From positions 1 through 64,000 of the forward strand of contig NZ_SMMH01000005.1 in assembly GCF_004634215.1 (NCBI RefSeq): a DNA stretch of 64,000 nt. The letters are read 5' to 3'. Below the pieces are notes generated by a model that saw nothing but the letters and a program-made list of their open reading frames with translations, ran no database searches and was not told the DNA's origin. Each line of letters starts with the position of its first letter. The first letter of the stretch is position 1. The translations under genes were made by a program, and so were the position numbers. The stretch is from Deinococcus fonticola (GTDB lineage: Bacteria > Deinococcota > Deinococci > Deinococcales > Deinococcaceae). This document shows, in pieces, positions 18,236-28,801 of the stretch.

Positions 18236-18604
18236 TCAGGCTTCGTTCAGTTTCGGGCGTTTGCTGCGGGCCTCGCGGCGGGTCTTGGGGTCGAGGCCCA
18301 TCAGCAGGAAGAAGTTCTCCAGCGCGTTTTCCTGGCCCTTGATCTCAGGGAATTCGTGCTCGGCGCTGCCTGTCACAAAGGGCAGTTTCTGGTACAGCTC
18401 CAGGGCGTGGTGAAGCACCTCGTCGGCGGCGTGGCCTCCGGCGTAATCGCCCAGGTTGGCGTAGATTTCCCGGCGGCTCTCGGCGTGCTTCAAAAAAGCG
18501 TCGGGGTGGGGGGTTTCAGCGGCGCGCAGCATGTCCTGGCGGGCAATGCGGCGGTAGTGCTTGAGGCCCTGGAGGATCTGTTCGGTGGAGAGGAGTTCTT
18601 TCAT
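18236..18604 (-). CDS. hypothetical helical protein
   Basis: A 122-residue soluble, helix-rich protein of unknown family: MKELLSTEQILQGLKHYRRIARQ at the start and a Lys/Arg-rich end (DPKTRREARSKRPKLNEA). The start is chosen at this Met because GGAG lies six bases upstream, and TATACT (18659-18664, minus strand) 55 bp upstream gives a conventional leader. An earlier in-frame ATG would lie upstream of that promoter. Its ends suggest a nucleic-acid-binding or scaffold role, but nothing shows it directly. Confidence 0.7.
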   Translation of the reverse strand: MKELLSTEQILQGLKHYRRIARQDMLRAAETPHPDAFLKHAESRREIYANLGDYAGGHAADEVLHHALELYQKLPFVTGSAEHEFPEIKGQENALENFFLLMGLDPKTRREARSKRPKLNEA

Positions 18605-18658
18605 GGCAGCTCCGGTCTGGGGAAATGGGGGAAGGGCAGGGCGATCACGTTGCTGGCA

Positions 18659-18664
18659 AGTATA
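18659..18664 (-). promoter_or_regulatory. -10 box of the hypothetical helical protein gene
   Basis: TATACT on the minus strand, with TTCACC 18 bp upstream as a weak -35. Unlike most genes here it is followed by a normal leader and ribosome-binding site. Confidence 0.5.
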
Positions 18665-18739
18665 GGCGGCTCCCTGAAGGCGGGTGAAGGGCCACGTCCA
18701 GCTGGCCCAGTCGCATGAGCGACCAACCCCGCCTGACAT

Positions 18740-18980
18740 TAAGATGTGAAAAATGAGAATGTGCTTTTTTCATCATCATGCAAAAAGAGTGTTTTCAGCG
18801 CTCTTTTTGTAAAAGAGTAAGTAATGAGTCATTTCCTGAGAAGACTGAGGGGAACAGCAAGGCCGCCCCCGCAAATACCGCAAATTTTCGCGCATAGTGG
18901 TCGTATACACGCATAAAAGTTGTCACTTCGCCTAAGGATTAAGGTCGAATAAATAAAGCTGGAGTAAACTAGCTGGGTCA
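18740..18980. other. AT-rich intergenic island before the LysM-NlpC/P60 gene
   Basis: There is no gene. It holds a perfect 9-bp inverted repeat (CAAAAAGAG 18781-18789, CTCTTTTTG 18801-18809) with A- and T-runs, usable as a terminator in either direction. Base composition is far lower in GC than the surroundings. A -10-like TAAACT lies ten bases before the ATG of the next gene. Confidence 0.6.
18781..18809. terminator. possible bidirectional terminator
   Basis: The 9-bp stem CAAAAAGAG/CTCTTTTTG has an 11-base loop. A/T runs inside both arms supply U-rich ends on either strand. There are no genes ending right at it on the plus strand, so an operator role is also possible. Confidence 0.45.
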
Positions 18981-19715
18981 ATGAACGTCATCCGCGCACT
19001 CCTGACCACCCTGGCCTTTAGCACCACCGCCAGCGCCGCCACCTACTACACCGTTCAACCCGGCGACAGCCTGGCCACGGTGGCACAGAAGGCCAACATG
19101 GAGCCCGCCACCGTTCTGAAACTCAACGGCCTGACCAGCACCACCCTGCAAGTCGGCCAGAAACTGAACCTCACTCCCTCCGCCTTTGCCAAGGCTGCAC
19201 CTGCCAAGGCCCAGGCCACTGTTACTACCCCCACCGCGGCCCCCACGGCCCCCCAGACGGTCGTCAATGCCCCCAAAACCCCTGCCACCTCGGCCAAACC
19301 TGTCGCCAAGACCAGCACCGCGCCCGTCGTGACCCCCAGCGGCAGCAGCGCCTACATCCGCAGCGCCGCCAACCGCTTTCTGGGCATTCGCTACGTGCTG
19401 GGCGGCACCGGCGGACGCGGCATCGATTGCAGCGGCTACACCCTGCAGGTCTTCCGTACCCTCGGCATCAACCTGCCCCGCACCGCCTACGCCCAGTGGC
19501 GCAGCGGCGTGGCTGTCAGCAGCCGCAACCTGCGCGCCGGCGACCTGGTGTTCTTCAACACCACCGGACGCACCGCCAGCCACGTGGGTATTTACCTCGG
19601 CAACGGCATGATGGCCAACGCCAACAGCTACCAGGGCCGCACCGTCATCGAGCCGCTGTTCAGCAACAAGTACTGGGCCAGCCGCTACATCGGCGCCCGC
19701 CGCGTCCTGAGCTGA
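18981..19715 (+). CDS. LysM-NlpC/P60 cell-wall endopeptidase
   Basis: This 244-residue secreted enzyme has a signal peptide (to about residue 19), one LysM domain ([19 protein letters not shown] to about residue 65), an Ala/Pro/Thr linker (about 66-120) and an NlpC/P60 domain. Catalytic Cys150 lies in DCSGYT and His201 in SHVGIYLG. LysM binds peptidoglycan and P60 cuts gamma-D-Glu/diamino-acid or similar peptide bonds. The leader is AT-rich and a terminator follows. Confidence 0.93.
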   Translation: MNVIRALLTTLAFSTTASAATYYTVQPGDSLATVAQKANMEPATVLKLNGLTSTTLQVGQKLNLTPSAFAKAAPAKAQATVTTPTAAPTAPQTVVNAPKTPATSAKPVAKTSTAPVVTPSGSSAYIRSAANRFLGIRYVLGGTGGRGIDCSGYTLQVFRTLGINLPRTAYAQWRSGVAVSSRNLRAGDLVFFNTTGRTASHVGIYLGNGMMANANSYQGRTVIEPLFSNKYWASRYIGARRVLS

Positions 19716-19733
19716 ACGCCCACAAACGCCACC

Positions 19734-19765
19734 CTCCCCTGCCCTCAAGGTGGGGGAGTTTTTTT
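19734..19765 (+). terminator. terminator of the LysM-NlpC/P60 gene
   Basis: CTCCCC and GGGGAG arms, a 13-base loop and seven T residues. Confidence 0.85.
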
Positions 19766-19918
19766 GGCTCAGGGAATGGAGCTGGTGGTGAAAAGCTCAG
19801 CCCGGTAGCAGCGGAGCGGTATTCACGCCCGAGCGCTGGGGTTAACACGGGCGCCGCAAGCCTGCCGCGCCCGTCAGGGCCAGCCCCAGCACCCCCCAGG
19901 CGGTCGGGTTGGGCAGGG

Positions 19919-20413
19919 TCAGGGCTTCGTGCTTAAGGCAACGCCCAGCGGCTTCGCGTTCCAGACACCTGTTTCATGGAAGAACGCTGGCATGGCGCGC
20001 ACCGCGAGCACGTCGCTCTGTTCCAGCAGGCGGTTGTGGCTCCACTGCGCCACTTTCAGCAGAGGGCCGCCCAGACCCAGGGTCAAGAGCAGCGCCAGGC
20101 CACTGACCCGCAGCATCCGTCGCGCCCGCTCACCCCAGCCCCGCGCCAGCCACAGCAGCAGCGTATTCAGGGCCAGCACGCCCAGCACCAGCGGATAGCC
20201 GATGTGCGGCCCGGTCAGCAGGTCGCCCCGGTACAGGTAACGCAGGCCGGAAAGCCCGAAGCGTACCGAATCAGCCTGCTCATACGGAAAGGGATCGGCG
20301 TCCGACCAGCTCTGACCGGCCATCGCGGTGTCCAGCCAGCACACGCCATACAGCAGCGGGGCTGCCAGCAGACACAGCAGCGCCCAGGTGGTCAGACGCA
20401 CGGAAGGCTTCAC
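19919..20413 (-). CDS. membrane protein of unknown function
   Basis: The 164-residue product has three hydrophobic helices: residues 8-24, about 72-92 and about 103-118. A polar extracytoplasmic-looking loop rich in Asp/Tyr/Gly (SWSDADPFPYEQADSV) lies between the first two. The start is GTG, with TAGCCT six bases upstream, giving a leaderless mRNA. No family is recognised. It is separated from herA by 47 bp and may share no promoter with it. Confidence 0.65.
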   Translation of the reverse strand: MKPSVRLTTWALLCLLAAPLLYGVCWLDTAMAGQSWSDADPFPYEQADSVRFGLSGLRYLYRGDLLTGPHIGYPLVLGVLALNTLLLWLARGWGERARRMLRVSGLALLLTLGLGGPLLKVAQWSHNRLLEQSDVLAVRAMPAFFHETGVWNAKPLGVALSTKP

Positions 20414-20419
20414 AGGTTC

Positions 20420-20425
20420 AGGCTA
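20420..20425 (-). promoter_or_regulatory. leaderless -10 box of the membrane protein gene
   Basis: TAGCCT on the minus strand, six bases before the GTG start. Confidence 0.4.
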
Positions 20426-20460
20426 GGGCGCAGCGGTAGCACCAGCATCAATCCAAAGTC

Positions 20461-22314
20461 TTACCGCAGCCAGTCGTCTCCCACGTCCTCGGCTTTCCTG
20501 CCGCCCAGGTCGTCTACCTCGTCCTTGCGGGTGGCCCAGGCGGGGAAGGGGTAATTCACGAGGACGGGATTGGGCACGTCGGGTTGACTGACCAGCATGG
20601 TGCCGGGTTGCAGGATTCCGGCGCGGCTGCGGAAGCTCTGCGGCAGGAAACGGTACTCGGGGCGCTCGGCTTCAGCTAAATCCAGTCGACCGACCACGCG
20701 AATGGCGGCGTTACTCACGATGCGCCGCTCGACCTCGCTGGCGGTCTGCTGCGCGCCGATCAGGATGATGCCCAGGCTGCGGCCACGCTCGGCGATTTCC
20801 AGCAGCACGTCCTTGATGGGGCTGCCGTCGTCACGCGGGGCATACTTGTTGAGCTCGTCCAGCACCACGAACACCGTGTCCTGCCGCCCGTAGCGTTCCT
20901 TGTGCTCGAAGACTTCACGCAGCAGCACGCCCACCACGAACATCTGCGCCGGGCCGGACAGGTTGTGAATGTCCACCACGCTGAGCTGTGCGCCGCGCAG
21001 CAGGTTCGGGCGGTACTTCTCGGCCTGCGTTTCGGTCAGGTCACCGCGAATCAGGGGCGTGAGGTGCTTCTGCACGCCACGCAACCGCCGGGTGAACGCA
21101 CGGAGCGTGCCCTGGGCCTGGTTCAAGACCCATTTCTTGTCGCCCTGACCATCGTTCTCGTCCAGCAATTTGTATTCCAGATAGGAAATGAGGTGGTCAA
21201 AGGTCTGAATCTGAATGCCGCCCAGATCGCCAAAATCCAGTTCTTCAGGAACTTCGCTGCTCTCCTCTACTTTCCAGTCCGTGACGAGCAGATGTGTTCC
21301 CGGCCCCTGCTGCGCCTGCGCCAGCCTGAACAGCTTTTCCTCGATGTTCCCAATGACATAACCAAGGTTCAAGCTGCCAGCGGAGTCGGAAAAGACGTAC
21401 TGAAGCATTCTTCTGGCGCAGAATTCGCGCAGGCTGAAAATAAACGGCGTGACGCCCTCACTGCGCTGATCCGTGTGCGGCACGATGGCGTCCCCTCGCC
21501 CCCCGGCGCGGGGCGGAGCCAGGAATTGCGTGTCCTTGAACGGCTGGCGCGGCAGGTTCAGCAGAGCGTAACGCTCGCGGCCAAGGCCCTTTTCTGCCTG
21601 AGCTTTGGCTTCTTTCTCCTCGACTTTTTTGTTCGGCTTGTCCAGGAACAGCAAGTCCTCGCCCTTCACGTTGAAGATGATGGCCCGTCCGCCCGCCGTG
21701 CCCGCCAGTTGCCCGCCCGACGCCTGCGCCACCTGATCCATCACGCCACTGGTAAAGATGCTGTGCAGCAGAAAGAGCGCGTAACTGGTTTTCGTCGCCA
21801 CGCCCGAAATGCCCGAGATGTTGATGTGACCGCCACTCTCGCCGTTCACGAAGCGGAAATTGAGCGGCAGCGGTTGTCCATCGGCCAGCAGCCCGCCGGG
21901 AAAGGCGGCCTCCCCCATCTTGTCGGCGCTCAGGGCCATACTCAATTCCGCGCCCTGCGCGTGGCGCACAGTGTCCCCGGGTTGCGGCGGAATGAAATTC
22001 TCCGGGTCGACCCGCGTGACCAGCACCCGCGCCGCGTAGCTCACGGACGCCGGCAGAATGCCCGCCACCACGTCCTCCACATCCGACTCGAAGGCCACGC
22101 CCTCGTGACGCTTGCGCACGTTATCTACCAGGCCGTAGAAAGAAACCTTCTTGCCATCCGGCCTTTGCGTTTCCACCACCACCAGGTCATCGAGCTGCAC
22201 ACTTGCGCCCGCCGACACCGCGAACCAGAAAATCGTGGGGGTCACGTCCTCGGTGCCCAGCACCCGGCCAATGTGCGCGGCGTTGGGGGCAGAGAGTTTC
22301 AGATTGCCGGTCAC
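20461..22314 (-). CDS. herA: HerA-like DNA translocase/helicase
   Basis: This 617-residue ATPase has a HAS-barrel-like N-terminus (residues 1-120) and a RecA/FtsK-type motor. The P-loop region reads [10 protein letters not shown] around residues 168-177, with Lys175, a non-canonical Walker A lacking the usual Gly before Lys. Walker B is [13 protein letters not shown]. HerA forms a hexameric translocase with NurA for DNA end resection; both are studied in D. radiodurans. The GTG start overlaps the nurA stop as GTGA, so the two are coupled. A 97-codon upstream extension inside nurA is rejected. Confidence 0.92.
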   Translation of the reverse strand: MTGNLKLSAPNAAHIGRVLGTEDVTPTIFWFAVSAGASVQLDDLVVVETQRPDGKKVSFYGLVDNVRKRHEGVAFESDVEDVVAGILPASVSYAARVLVTRVDPENFIPPQPGDTVRHAQGAELSMALSADKMGEAAFPGGLLADGQPLPLNFRFVNGESGGHINISGISGVATKTSYALFLLHSIFTSGVMDQVAQASGGQLAGTAGGRAIIFNVKGEDLLFLDKPNKKVEEKEAKAQAEKGLGRERYALLNLPRQPFKDTQFLAPPRAGGRGDAIVPHTDQRSEGVTPFIFSLREFCARRMLQYVFSDSAGSLNLGYVIGNIEEKLFRLAQAQQGPGTHLLVTDWKVEESSEVPEELDFGDLGGIQIQTFDHLISYLEYKLLDENDGQGDKKWVLNQAQGTLRAFTRRLRGVQKHLTPLIRGDLTETQAEKYRPNLLRGAQLSVVDIHNLSGPAQMFVVGVLLREVFEHKERYGRQDTVFVVLDELNKYAPRDDGSPIKDVLLEIAERGRSLGIILIGAQQTASEVERRIVSNAAIRVVGRLDLAEAERPEYRFLPQSFRSRAGILQPGTMLVSQPDVPNPVLVNYPFPAWATRKDEVDDLGGRKAEDVGDDWLR

Positions 22315-23363
22315 GCCAGCACGCCTTCCCGGAGTTCGCGGGCCAGGTGGGTGCGGATGCGGCGGGTCACGAGTTCCTGGCTGCCCATGGCACGGCTCAT
22401 GGCGTGTTCCAGCGCGGCGGTGGGAATCAGGTTCTGGGGGGCGCGGGCGTCCTTGTGAAGCTGGCTGCCCAGGCGGGTGAGGAGTGCGCCGGACAGGTTG
22501 GCCGCGTCGATAACCGCACGGGGCACAAAGTCGGTGTCCTCGGGGGCATGCATTTCCAGGCGCATGACGCCGGCCAGAGGGTGCTGGTAGAAGGGCGCGT
22601 CGCACAGGCGCACGTACCAGGTGAAGCGCTGCTCGCGACCCCGGTAATCCGCCTCGCCCGAGTCACCCACCGTGAAGCGCAGGATGGGCGTGCGCTCACC
22701 GCACCCCAGTTGCGCCAGCAGGCCAATGCGGTCGGCGCCCAGGTAATCGGTGTGAAGCGTTTTCACGTACCCGATGACCGCGCGGCCCGCCTCGCCCACA
22801 CGCACCGGCCCGTCCTGCAAGACCAGCGTTTCGGGCAGGGCGTTCTCGTCGGCTTCATCCAGCGGCATTTCGGAGGCCAGGTCACGGCTGAAGTCCCGCT
22901 CGGCATTCAGCATCAGGCTCTGCACGGCACTCCTGGCGCCCTCCACGTGTGCCCCCGCGTAAGCGTGCGGCGCGTACTCCAGCACGCCTGTGTGCGGGTT
23001 GCGCGGACTCAGGCGGGTGGGTTCCAGCAGCGTGTCGCCACTGTAGGCCAGCACCCGCCGGGCCTTCACGTCCACCAGTTCGGCCTGCCGCGACCCGTGC
23101 GGGCACAGGCTCACCGCGCCCACCACGAACGCCCCGAAGCCCGCCAGGCTCATGTTCCCGGCGTCGTCCTCCAGCAGCAGCCGCGCTTCCATACGCGGTT
23201 TGCCGTCCACCACCAGCACTTTCGTGACCCTTTTCGGAATGCCGCGCGTGGGAATGGCCCGCCAGTCGTCGGATTCCACGTTAAAAACAAGGCCCTTGAA
23301 CGGCTCCAGGGTCAATTGCCCATCCTGTGTATCGATGGGCCAGGGATCAAGCCGAATACGCAT
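22311..23363 (-). CDS. nurA: NurA-domain nuclease
   Basis: This 350-residue protein has the NurA domain with [18 protein letters not shown] (metal-binding Asp in VVDG) and [10 protein letters not shown], and a later Arg/Lys/Glu-rich C-terminus. NurA is a Mn-dependent 5'-3' nuclease that works inside the HerA ring. The start is chosen at the Met preceded by TACAAT nine bases upstream, giving a two-base leader. A start 42 codons earlier would run through the promoter. It is co-translated with herA and divergent from a MerR regulator. Confidence 0.9.
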   Translation of the reverse strand: MRIRLDPWPIDTQDGQLTLEPFKGLVFNVESDDWRAIPTRGIPKRVTKVLVVDGKPRMEARLLLEDDAGNMSLAGFGAFVVGAVSLCPHGSRQAELVDVKARRVLAYSGDTLLEPTRLSPRNPHTGVLEYAPHAYAGAHVEGARSAVQSLMLNAERDFSRDLASEMPLDEADENALPETLVLQDGPVRVGEAGRAVIGYVKTLHTDYLGADRIGLLAQLGCGERTPILRFTVGDSGEADYRGREQRFTWYVRLCDAPFYQHPLAGVMRLEMHAPEDTDFVPRAVIDAANLSGALLTRLGSQLHKDARAPQNLIPTAALEHAMSRAMGSQELVTRRIRTHLARELREGVLA

Positions 23364-23372
23364 ATAGCGGTA

Positions 23373-23378
23373 ATTGTA
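23373..23378 (-). promoter_or_regulatory. -10 box of nurA-herA
   Basis: TACAAT on the minus strand, nine bases before the ATG. It lies 50 bp from the MerR operator on the other strand. No RDRM-like palindrome is visible nearby. Confidence 0.5.
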
Positions 23379-23422
23379 CGCGGTGAACGGAAATAGGGTC
23401 GCCCTGTTCTTCACCCAACCTC

Positions 23423-23453
23423 TTGACCTTCCGGTGGCTGGAAGGCTTACGGT
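23423..23453 (+). promoter_or_regulatory. MerR-type operator/promoter with 19-bp spacer
   Basis: TTGACC (23423-23428), a 19-bp spacer and TACGGT (23448-23453). An inverted repeat CCTTCC (23427-23432) / GGAAGG (23440-23445) fills the spacer. Long 19-bp spacers with a central dyad are the hallmark of promoters activated by MerR-family proteins through DNA untwisting. It drives the MerR gene itself with a near-leaderless mRNA. Confidence 0.8.
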
Positions 23454-23462
23454 AGAAGGTGC

Positions 23463-24272
23463 ATGGCTGGACGACTGCTGATTTCTCAATTTGCGCTGCT
23501 GACGGGCTTATCGCCAAAAACCCTGCGGCACTACGACGACATTGACCTGTTGAAGCCCGAGTGGATCGACGAGACCAGCGGTTACCGGCAATACGGCGTG
23601 GCGCAGGTAAGCCTCGGTATTCACATTCGCCACTGGCGGCAGCTGGGTTTACCTGTGCCTGAAATAAAGCGGCTTCTTCAGTCTCCAGACCATGGCGCGC
23701 AGGTGCTGAGCCAGCATGAAAGGCGCCTGCGAACGGAAATCGCGGAGCGCGAAGGGGCGTTGCGGAACCTTCGGGCCCTGCTCAAGGAGAACGTTATGGA
23801 TTACCGTTTAGAACATCTTCCCGCCCAGCAGGTGCTGAGCATTCGGGAAACCCTCCAGCCACCGCATTACGAGGTGATTCCGCAGGCTTTGCAGGAACTC
23901 ATGGCCTACAAAAAAGCCCAGGGCTATGAGGTCAGCGCCCCCAGTTTCTTCATCCGGCACGCAGGTGGTGATGGTGAAACAGGTGTGGTGGAAGTCTGTC
24001 TGCCCGTTTCCGGCGACGTGCACCCCTCAGGCCGGATCGAGGTAAAGAACGTTCAAAGTCAGCCGGCGTTCATTGGGCGTTTCGTGGGGCCTTACGAGAA
24101 AACAGGCGCGGCCTACTCTGGGGTGGCCGAGGAAGCCCTGCGCCGGGGACTAAGGTTGACAGGCAGCACCGCCGAAATTTATGTCAAAAGCGTTCCTCAG
24201 ACGCCTGACCCGAACGCTTACGAAACCGATATCGCCTTCTTTCTGGAACCGAACGAACTTGCGGAGGGATAA
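23463..24272 (+). CDS. MerR-family regulator with GyrI-like effector domain
   Basis: The 269-residue protein has an N-terminal MerR winged helix ([28 protein letters not shown], residues 5-32), a linker coiled coil (about 75-110) and a C-terminal effector-binding domain like BmrR/GyrI (residues 115-265). It lacks the metal-binding cysteines of MerR/CueR, so it is likely a drug- or small-molecule-responsive regulator. Its promoter has a 19-bp spacer with a dyad, so it probably controls itself. The target beyond itself is unknown; nurA-herA is divergent and close. Confidence 0.9.
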   Translation: MAGRLLISQFALLTGLSPKTLRHYDDIDLLKPEWIDETSGYRQYGVAQVSLGIHIRHWRQLGLPVPEIKRLLQSPDHGAQVLSQHERRLRTEIAEREGALRNLRALLKENVMDYRLEHLPAQQVLSIRETLQPPHYEVIPQALQELMAYKKAQGYEVSAPSFFIRHAGGDGETGVVEVCLPVSGDVHPSGRIEVKNVQSQPAFIGRFVGPYEKTGAAYSGVAEEALRRGLRLTGSTAEIYVKSVPQTPDPNAYETDIAFFLEPNELAEG

Positions 24273-24295
24273 GTGCCGAAGGGAGCTGTCCAGGC

Positions 24296-25387
24296 TTACC
24301 CTGCCACGAACACCCCGTTCTCCTGCCACACTTCGCCGTCCAGCAGCAGGCGGCCGCCGTTTCTCAGGTCGGTGATGAGGTCCCAGTGGACGGCGCTTTC
24401 GTTGGTGCCGCCGGTTTCGGGGTAGCTGCGGCCCACCGCCAGGTGGACGGTGCCGCCTATTTTCTCGTCGAAGAGGATGTTGCCGCTGGGCTGCTGAATG
24501 CCGTCATTGGTGCCGATGCCCAGTTCGCCCAGGAAGCGTGCGCCGGGATCGGTATCCAGGGCGGCCAGCAGGGTGTCCTGGCCCTCGTCGGCGGTGGCGG
24601 CCACGACCTTGCCTTCCTTGAATTCCAGGCGGGCGCCGCGCACCATGACGCCCTGGTACGTGGCGGGAATGTCGAAACGCACCCAGCCACTGGCGCTGTC
24701 CTCGAGTGGCCCGGTGAAGATTTCGCCGCTGGGCATGTTGCGTTTGCCGTCGCTGTTGGCCCAGGTGCGGCCCTTCACACTGAGGGTCAGGTCGGCGTTG
24801 GCGCTCTGAATCTGCACCTGGTCGGCGCGGGAAATGCGCTCGATGAGTTGCGCCTGCCGTTCGCGCAGCTCGCCCCAGGCGGCCACAGGATCGGCCCGGT
24901 CGAGGGACATGGCCCGCATCACGAAGTCCTCGTACTGCTCGGGCGTCATGCCGGCTTTCCGGGCGCCGTGCGGGGTGGGGTACAGCGTCAGGCTCCATTT
25001 CTTGCGGGCGCGGGCGCTTTGCAGGGGGGCGCGGGCGGCCAGCAGGCGGGCGCGGCGCCTGGGATCGACTTCCGGCAGGTCTTCGCTGACGATGATGCGC
25101 ACGGAACCGTCCAGGCCGCGCACGTCCTCCAGGTCGGCGGCGTGGACATTGTCCAGCACGGCGTCACTGGCCAGGGCGGCGAAATCCTCGTCCTGGCCGG
25201 GGTACGTGAGGCGCAGCACCGGCCGGGCCCCGGCCCGCAGCATGGCGCGGTGAACCTCGCCCACCAGCGGCAGGGAGGCGGTGCTGCCGCCCACCAGCAG
25301 GCGCTCGTTCGGCTGCGCCGACAGGCAGTAGTGGGTGATGAGCTGCGCGTGCTTGGCCGGGTCATAAGCCAGGAGGTTTGTTTGCAT
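24296..25387 (-). CDS. M29-family aminopeptidase (AmpS/AmpT type)
   Basis: This 363-residue protein matches thermophilic aminopeptidases: [29 protein letters not shown] at the start, then [18 protein letters not shown] and [40 protein letters not shown]. The dinuclear metal site is built by Glu/His/Tyr in the last of these. It removes N-terminal residues from peptides in the cytoplasm. It is divergent from purU with about 43 bp between starts. TAGCCT lies nine bases before the ATG. Confidence 0.92.
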   Translation of the reverse strand: MQTNLLAYDPAKHAQLITHYCLSAQPNERLLVGGSTASLPLVGEVHRAMLRAGARPVLRLTYPGQDEDFAALASDAVLDNVHAADLEDVRGLDGSVRIIVSEDLPEVDPRRRARLLAARAPLQSARARKKWSLTLYPTPHGARKAGMTPEQYEDFVMRAMSLDRADPVAAWGELRERQAQLIERISRADQVQIQSANADLTLSVKGRTWANSDGKRNMPSGEIFTGPLEDSASGWVRFDIPATYQGVMVRGARLEFKEGKVVAATADEGQDTLLAALDTDPGARFLGELGIGTNDGIQQPSGNILFDEKIGGTVHLAVGRSYPETGGTNESAVHWDLITDLRNGGRLLLDGEVWQENGVFVAG

Positions 25388-25417
25388 GTCCTGCTCAGGC
25401 TAACACCGACTCCGGGG

Positions 25418-25423
25418 TATTTT
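25418..25423 (+). promoter_or_regulatory. leaderless -10 box of purU
   Basis: TATTTT ends six bases before the ATG. Confidence 0.5.
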
Positions 25424-25429
25424 CCGAGG

Positions 25430-26317
25430 ATGACTGCGCTCACCACCGGGCTTCTGGACGCTCCGAACACCGCCACCCTGACCATCAGCTGCGCCGATCA
25501 GCGGGGAATCGTGGCGGCGGTGTCGCAGTTTCTGCACAACCACGGGGCGAACATCATTCACAGTGACCAGCACAGCACGGATCCCAGCGGCGGAACGTTT
25601 TTCATGCGCATGGAGTTCTACCTGAAAGATCTGGACGTGGCGCGCGATCAGTTCGAGCGGGCCTTTCAGGAGGTGGTCGCGGGGCCGTTCGGCATGGCGT
25701 GGCAGCTTAACTCCGCCTCGACGCCGAAGAAAATGGCGCTGCTGGTCAGCCGGTACGACCACTGTTTTCTTGACCTGCTGTGGCGCAAGCGGCGCGGCGA
25801 GTTGAACGTGGAGATTCCCCTGATCATTTCCAACCACGAGGATCTGCGCCGGGACGCCGAGATGTTCGGTCTTCCCTTCCATGTCATTCCGGTCACGCAG
25901 GAGAACAGGGCGGAGGCGGAGGCCGAGCAGGTGCGCCTGATGCGCGAGGCCGGGGCAGATTTCGCGGTGCTGGCGCGTTACATGCAGATTCTGTCCGGGG
26001 ACTTCCTGCGGGAGTTCGGGCGGCCGGTCATCAACATTCACCACAGTTTCCTGCCGGCGTTCGTGGGCGCCAACCCGTACCGCGCCGCGTTCAAGCGGGG
26101 CGTGAAGCTGATCGGCGCGACCAGCCACTACGTCACCGAGGAACTGGACGCCGGGCCGATCATCGCGCAGGACGTGGTTCCGGTCACGCACCGCGAAACG
26201 CCGGACACCCTGATGCGTCTGGGCCGCGATGTCGAGCGGCAGGTGCTGGCCCGCGCCGTGAAGGCCCACCTGGAAGACCGCGTGCTGGTACACGGCAACA
26301 AGACCGTGGTGTTCTGA
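25430..26317 (+). CDS. purU: formyltetrahydrofolate deformylase
   Basis: This 295-residue enzyme has an N-terminal ACT-like domain ([27 protein letters not shown], residues 14-40) and a formyltransferase-fold domain with [24 protein letters not shown] and [21 protein letters not shown]. It hydrolyses 10-formyl-THF to THF and formate, balancing one-carbon pools. The ATG is preceded by TATTTT at six bases (leaderless). In-frame open sequence further upstream is antisense to the aminopeptidase gene and is not coding. Confidence 0.95.
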   Translation: MTALTTGLLDAPNTATLTISCADQRGIVAAVSQFLHNHGANIIHSDQHSTDPSGGTFFMRMEFYLKDLDVARDQFERAFQEVVAGPFGMAWQLNSASTPKKMALLVSRYDHCFLDLLWRKRRGELNVEIPLIISNHEDLRRDAEMFGLPFHVIPVTQENRAEAEAEQVRLMREAGADFAVLARYMQILSGDFLREFGRPVINIHHSFLPAFVGANPYRAAFKRGVKLIGATSHYVTEELDAGPIIAQDVVPVTHRETPDTLMRLGRDVERQVLARAVKAHLEDRVLVHGNKTVVF

Positions 26318-26328
26318 CCAGCGCTCAG

Positions 26329-26373
26329 GCCACAGCTGCCACGGCCACAGCTGTCAGGGCTACAGCGTCACGG
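26329..26373. repeat. 15-bp tandem repeat, three copies
   Basis: GCCACAGCTGCCACG, GCCACAGCTGTCAGG and GCTACAGCGTCACGG follow purU and run into the end of dgkA. Confidence 0.75.
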
Positions 26374-26754
26374 CTGAAGGCCCGCGAGTTTCAGCAGGGG
26401 TGGCCCCAGCACGGCCAGGCCCACCAGCAAGGCCCCGAGGCTGGCGATCAGCACGGCGGCGGCGGCGGCATCCTTGGCGATCTTGGCCAGAGGATGAATC
26501 CCGGGACTGGCAAGGTCCGTCAGGGCTTCCAGCGCGGTGTTGACCACCTCCAGGCTCAGGACAAGCGTGCAGCAAAGCACGATGGGCGTCAGGGGCGCTT
26601 GCAGGGCCAGAGCCAGGGCAGCGGCGATGACGGCGGCCGCCACTTCTATGCGGAAGTTCGCCTGGGTGCGGTACGTGTGCGCGATCCCCGCCCAGGCGAA
26701 GCCCGCCGAGCGCCACCAGCGTTTCAGGCTGAGGGCCGAACCGTCAGACCTCAT
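26368..26754 (-). CDS. dgkA: diacylglycerol kinase (DgkA type)
   Basis: The 128-residue integral membrane enzyme has three helices and the DgkA signature SLEVVNTALEALTDLASPGIHPLAKIAKDAAAAAVL (residues about 66-100). It phosphorylates diacylglycerol or undecaprenol. The start is placed at the Met overlapping the end of ybeY by 11 bases; the longer frame lies inside ybeY. The order phoH-ybeY-dgkA is conserved in many bacteria. Confidence 0.88.
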   Translation of the reverse strand: MRSDGSALSLKRWWRSAGFAWAGIAHTYRTQANFRIEVAAAVIAAALALALQAPLTPIVLCCTLVLSLEVVNTALEALTDLASPGIHPLAKIAKDAAAAAVLIASLGALLVGLAVLGPPLLKLAGLQP

Positions 26755-27211
26755 CGGGGAGAGCAGCCTTCGCCACGTTCCAGGCGTCGTGAAACACCCG
26801 CCATTCCGTGCCGGTGGCGCCTTCCTCGAAGCCCAGGCCCTCGGCGTGCGGGTGGTCATGTCCTACCAGGTGCGTCAGACCGTGGCTGGCGAGCAGCGCC
26901 ACTTCCCGCGTCAGGCTGTGCCCCCGGCTTTCGGCCTGCCGACCCGCCGTATCCAGGCTGATGATGATGTCTCCCAGGTGCGGCGGCATAAAGGGGTCGC
27001 CGGGTTCCCAGGTGGGGAAACTCAACACATCCGTGGCGGCGTCCTCCCCCCAGTGTTCCAGTTTTAACGCTTGAATGGCCTTATCGCCCACCAGCACCAC
27101 CGTGACTTCCCTGTCAGCCACGCTGAAATGCTCCATTACGGCTTCCAGACTCGCCCGCAAGGCAGGACGCAAACCCGCAGGAGGACGTTTTTGGGGAATC
27201 AGGTCAATCAC
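26744..27211 (-). CDS. ybeY: rRNA maturation endoribonuclease YbeY
   Basis: The 155-residue metalloprotein carries the zinc motif HGLTHLVGHDH (H3xH5xH family pattern) and the upstream DVLSFPTW strand. YbeY takes part in 16S rRNA 3'-end maturation and ribosome quality control. The GTG start is preceded by TAGACT at six bases (leaderless), so ybeY has its own promoter apart from phoH. That promoter overlaps 10-bp direct repeats. Confidence 0.93.
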   Translation of the reverse strand: MIDLIPQKRPPAGLRPALRASLEAVMEHFSVADREVTVVLVGDKAIQALKLEHWGEDAATDVLSFPTWEPGDPFMPPHLGDIIISLDTAGRQAESRGHSLTREVALLASHGLTHLVGHDHPHAEGLGFEEGATGTEWRVFHDAWNVAKAALPDEV

Positions 27212-27217
27212 GCTGGG

Positions 27218-27249
27218 AGTCTAACCGTCTAACGGTCTCACCGTCTAAC
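27218..27249 (-). promoter_or_regulatory. ybeY leaderless promoter with direct repeats
   Basis: TAGACT (27218-27223) is the -10 box. Upstream lie two exact copies of GTTAGACGGT on the minus strand (27224-27233 and 27240-27249), period 16 bp. The repeats occupy the spacer and -35 region, so they could be an operator or the result of duplication of the -10 segment. Confidence 0.55.
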
Positions 27250-27433
27250 TGCCGGAATCCGGCGGGCCGCTCCTGTTCGTGCGTGATGTCGAGTGTCACG
27301 GCCAGGCTGGACAGTCCAGGCGGCTGCCGAACCGCAAGCGAGGAGGCTCTGTGGTGGGGCATGCCCAGGGCGCGTAGGCCGCGGGCTGTTTGCCCATGAA
27401 TGGGGATACACCATTCTTTTCCTGCATGAACAC

Positions 27434-27461
27434 AAAAAGGCCGAAGCATACAGCTCCGGCC
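27434..27461 (-). terminator. terminator of phoH
   Basis: On the minus strand GGCCGGAGC, a TGTAT loop and GCTTCGGCC are followed by TTTTT, about 15 bases past the phoH stop. Confidence 0.88.
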
Positions 27462-27475
27462 CATTCGGTTTTGAT

Positions 27476-28525
<1,050 letters not shown>

Positions 28526-28753
28526 AGTGTTGACTCCTGTCCTGGGCGCCGTGACCAGAGGGCACAGGCCGCAGTACTCCCCGCTGGTCGGCTGGGGAGG
28601 AAGGGGGCGAGAGGCTTCATTCGGATGGTCTTATTGTGTGCGCGGCCTGCCTGGGGCTGAGTATTCCAGCGCACAATTGCCCTTTAGGTAGAGAAAAGAT
28701 CAAGGCCCGTCACCTTATTTATAGCGTGACAGGCTGCAATCGACATGCGCCAA

Positions 28754-28801
28754 GTGGCTCAGTCAGTGGCCGAGCCAGCAGCTGAGTCAGCGGCTCAGTC
28801 G
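28754..28801. repeat. 12-bp tandem repeat over the end of the PlsY/reductase fusion gene
   Basis: Four 12-bp units (GTGGCTCAGTCA, GTGGCCGAGCCA, GCAGCTGAGTCA, GCGGCTCAGTCG) run across the stop codon into the 3' flank. Confidence 0.7.

Noticed and set aside
22315..22605. 97-codon N-terminal extension of HerA
   Set aside because: It lies inside nurA in another frame and is Pro/Arg-rich shadow text; the GTG at 22314 overlaps the nurA stop as expected.
24386..25429. In-frame extension upstream of purU
   Set aside because: It is antisense to the M29 aminopeptidase gene. The leaderless promoter and the ACT domain place the purU start at 25430.
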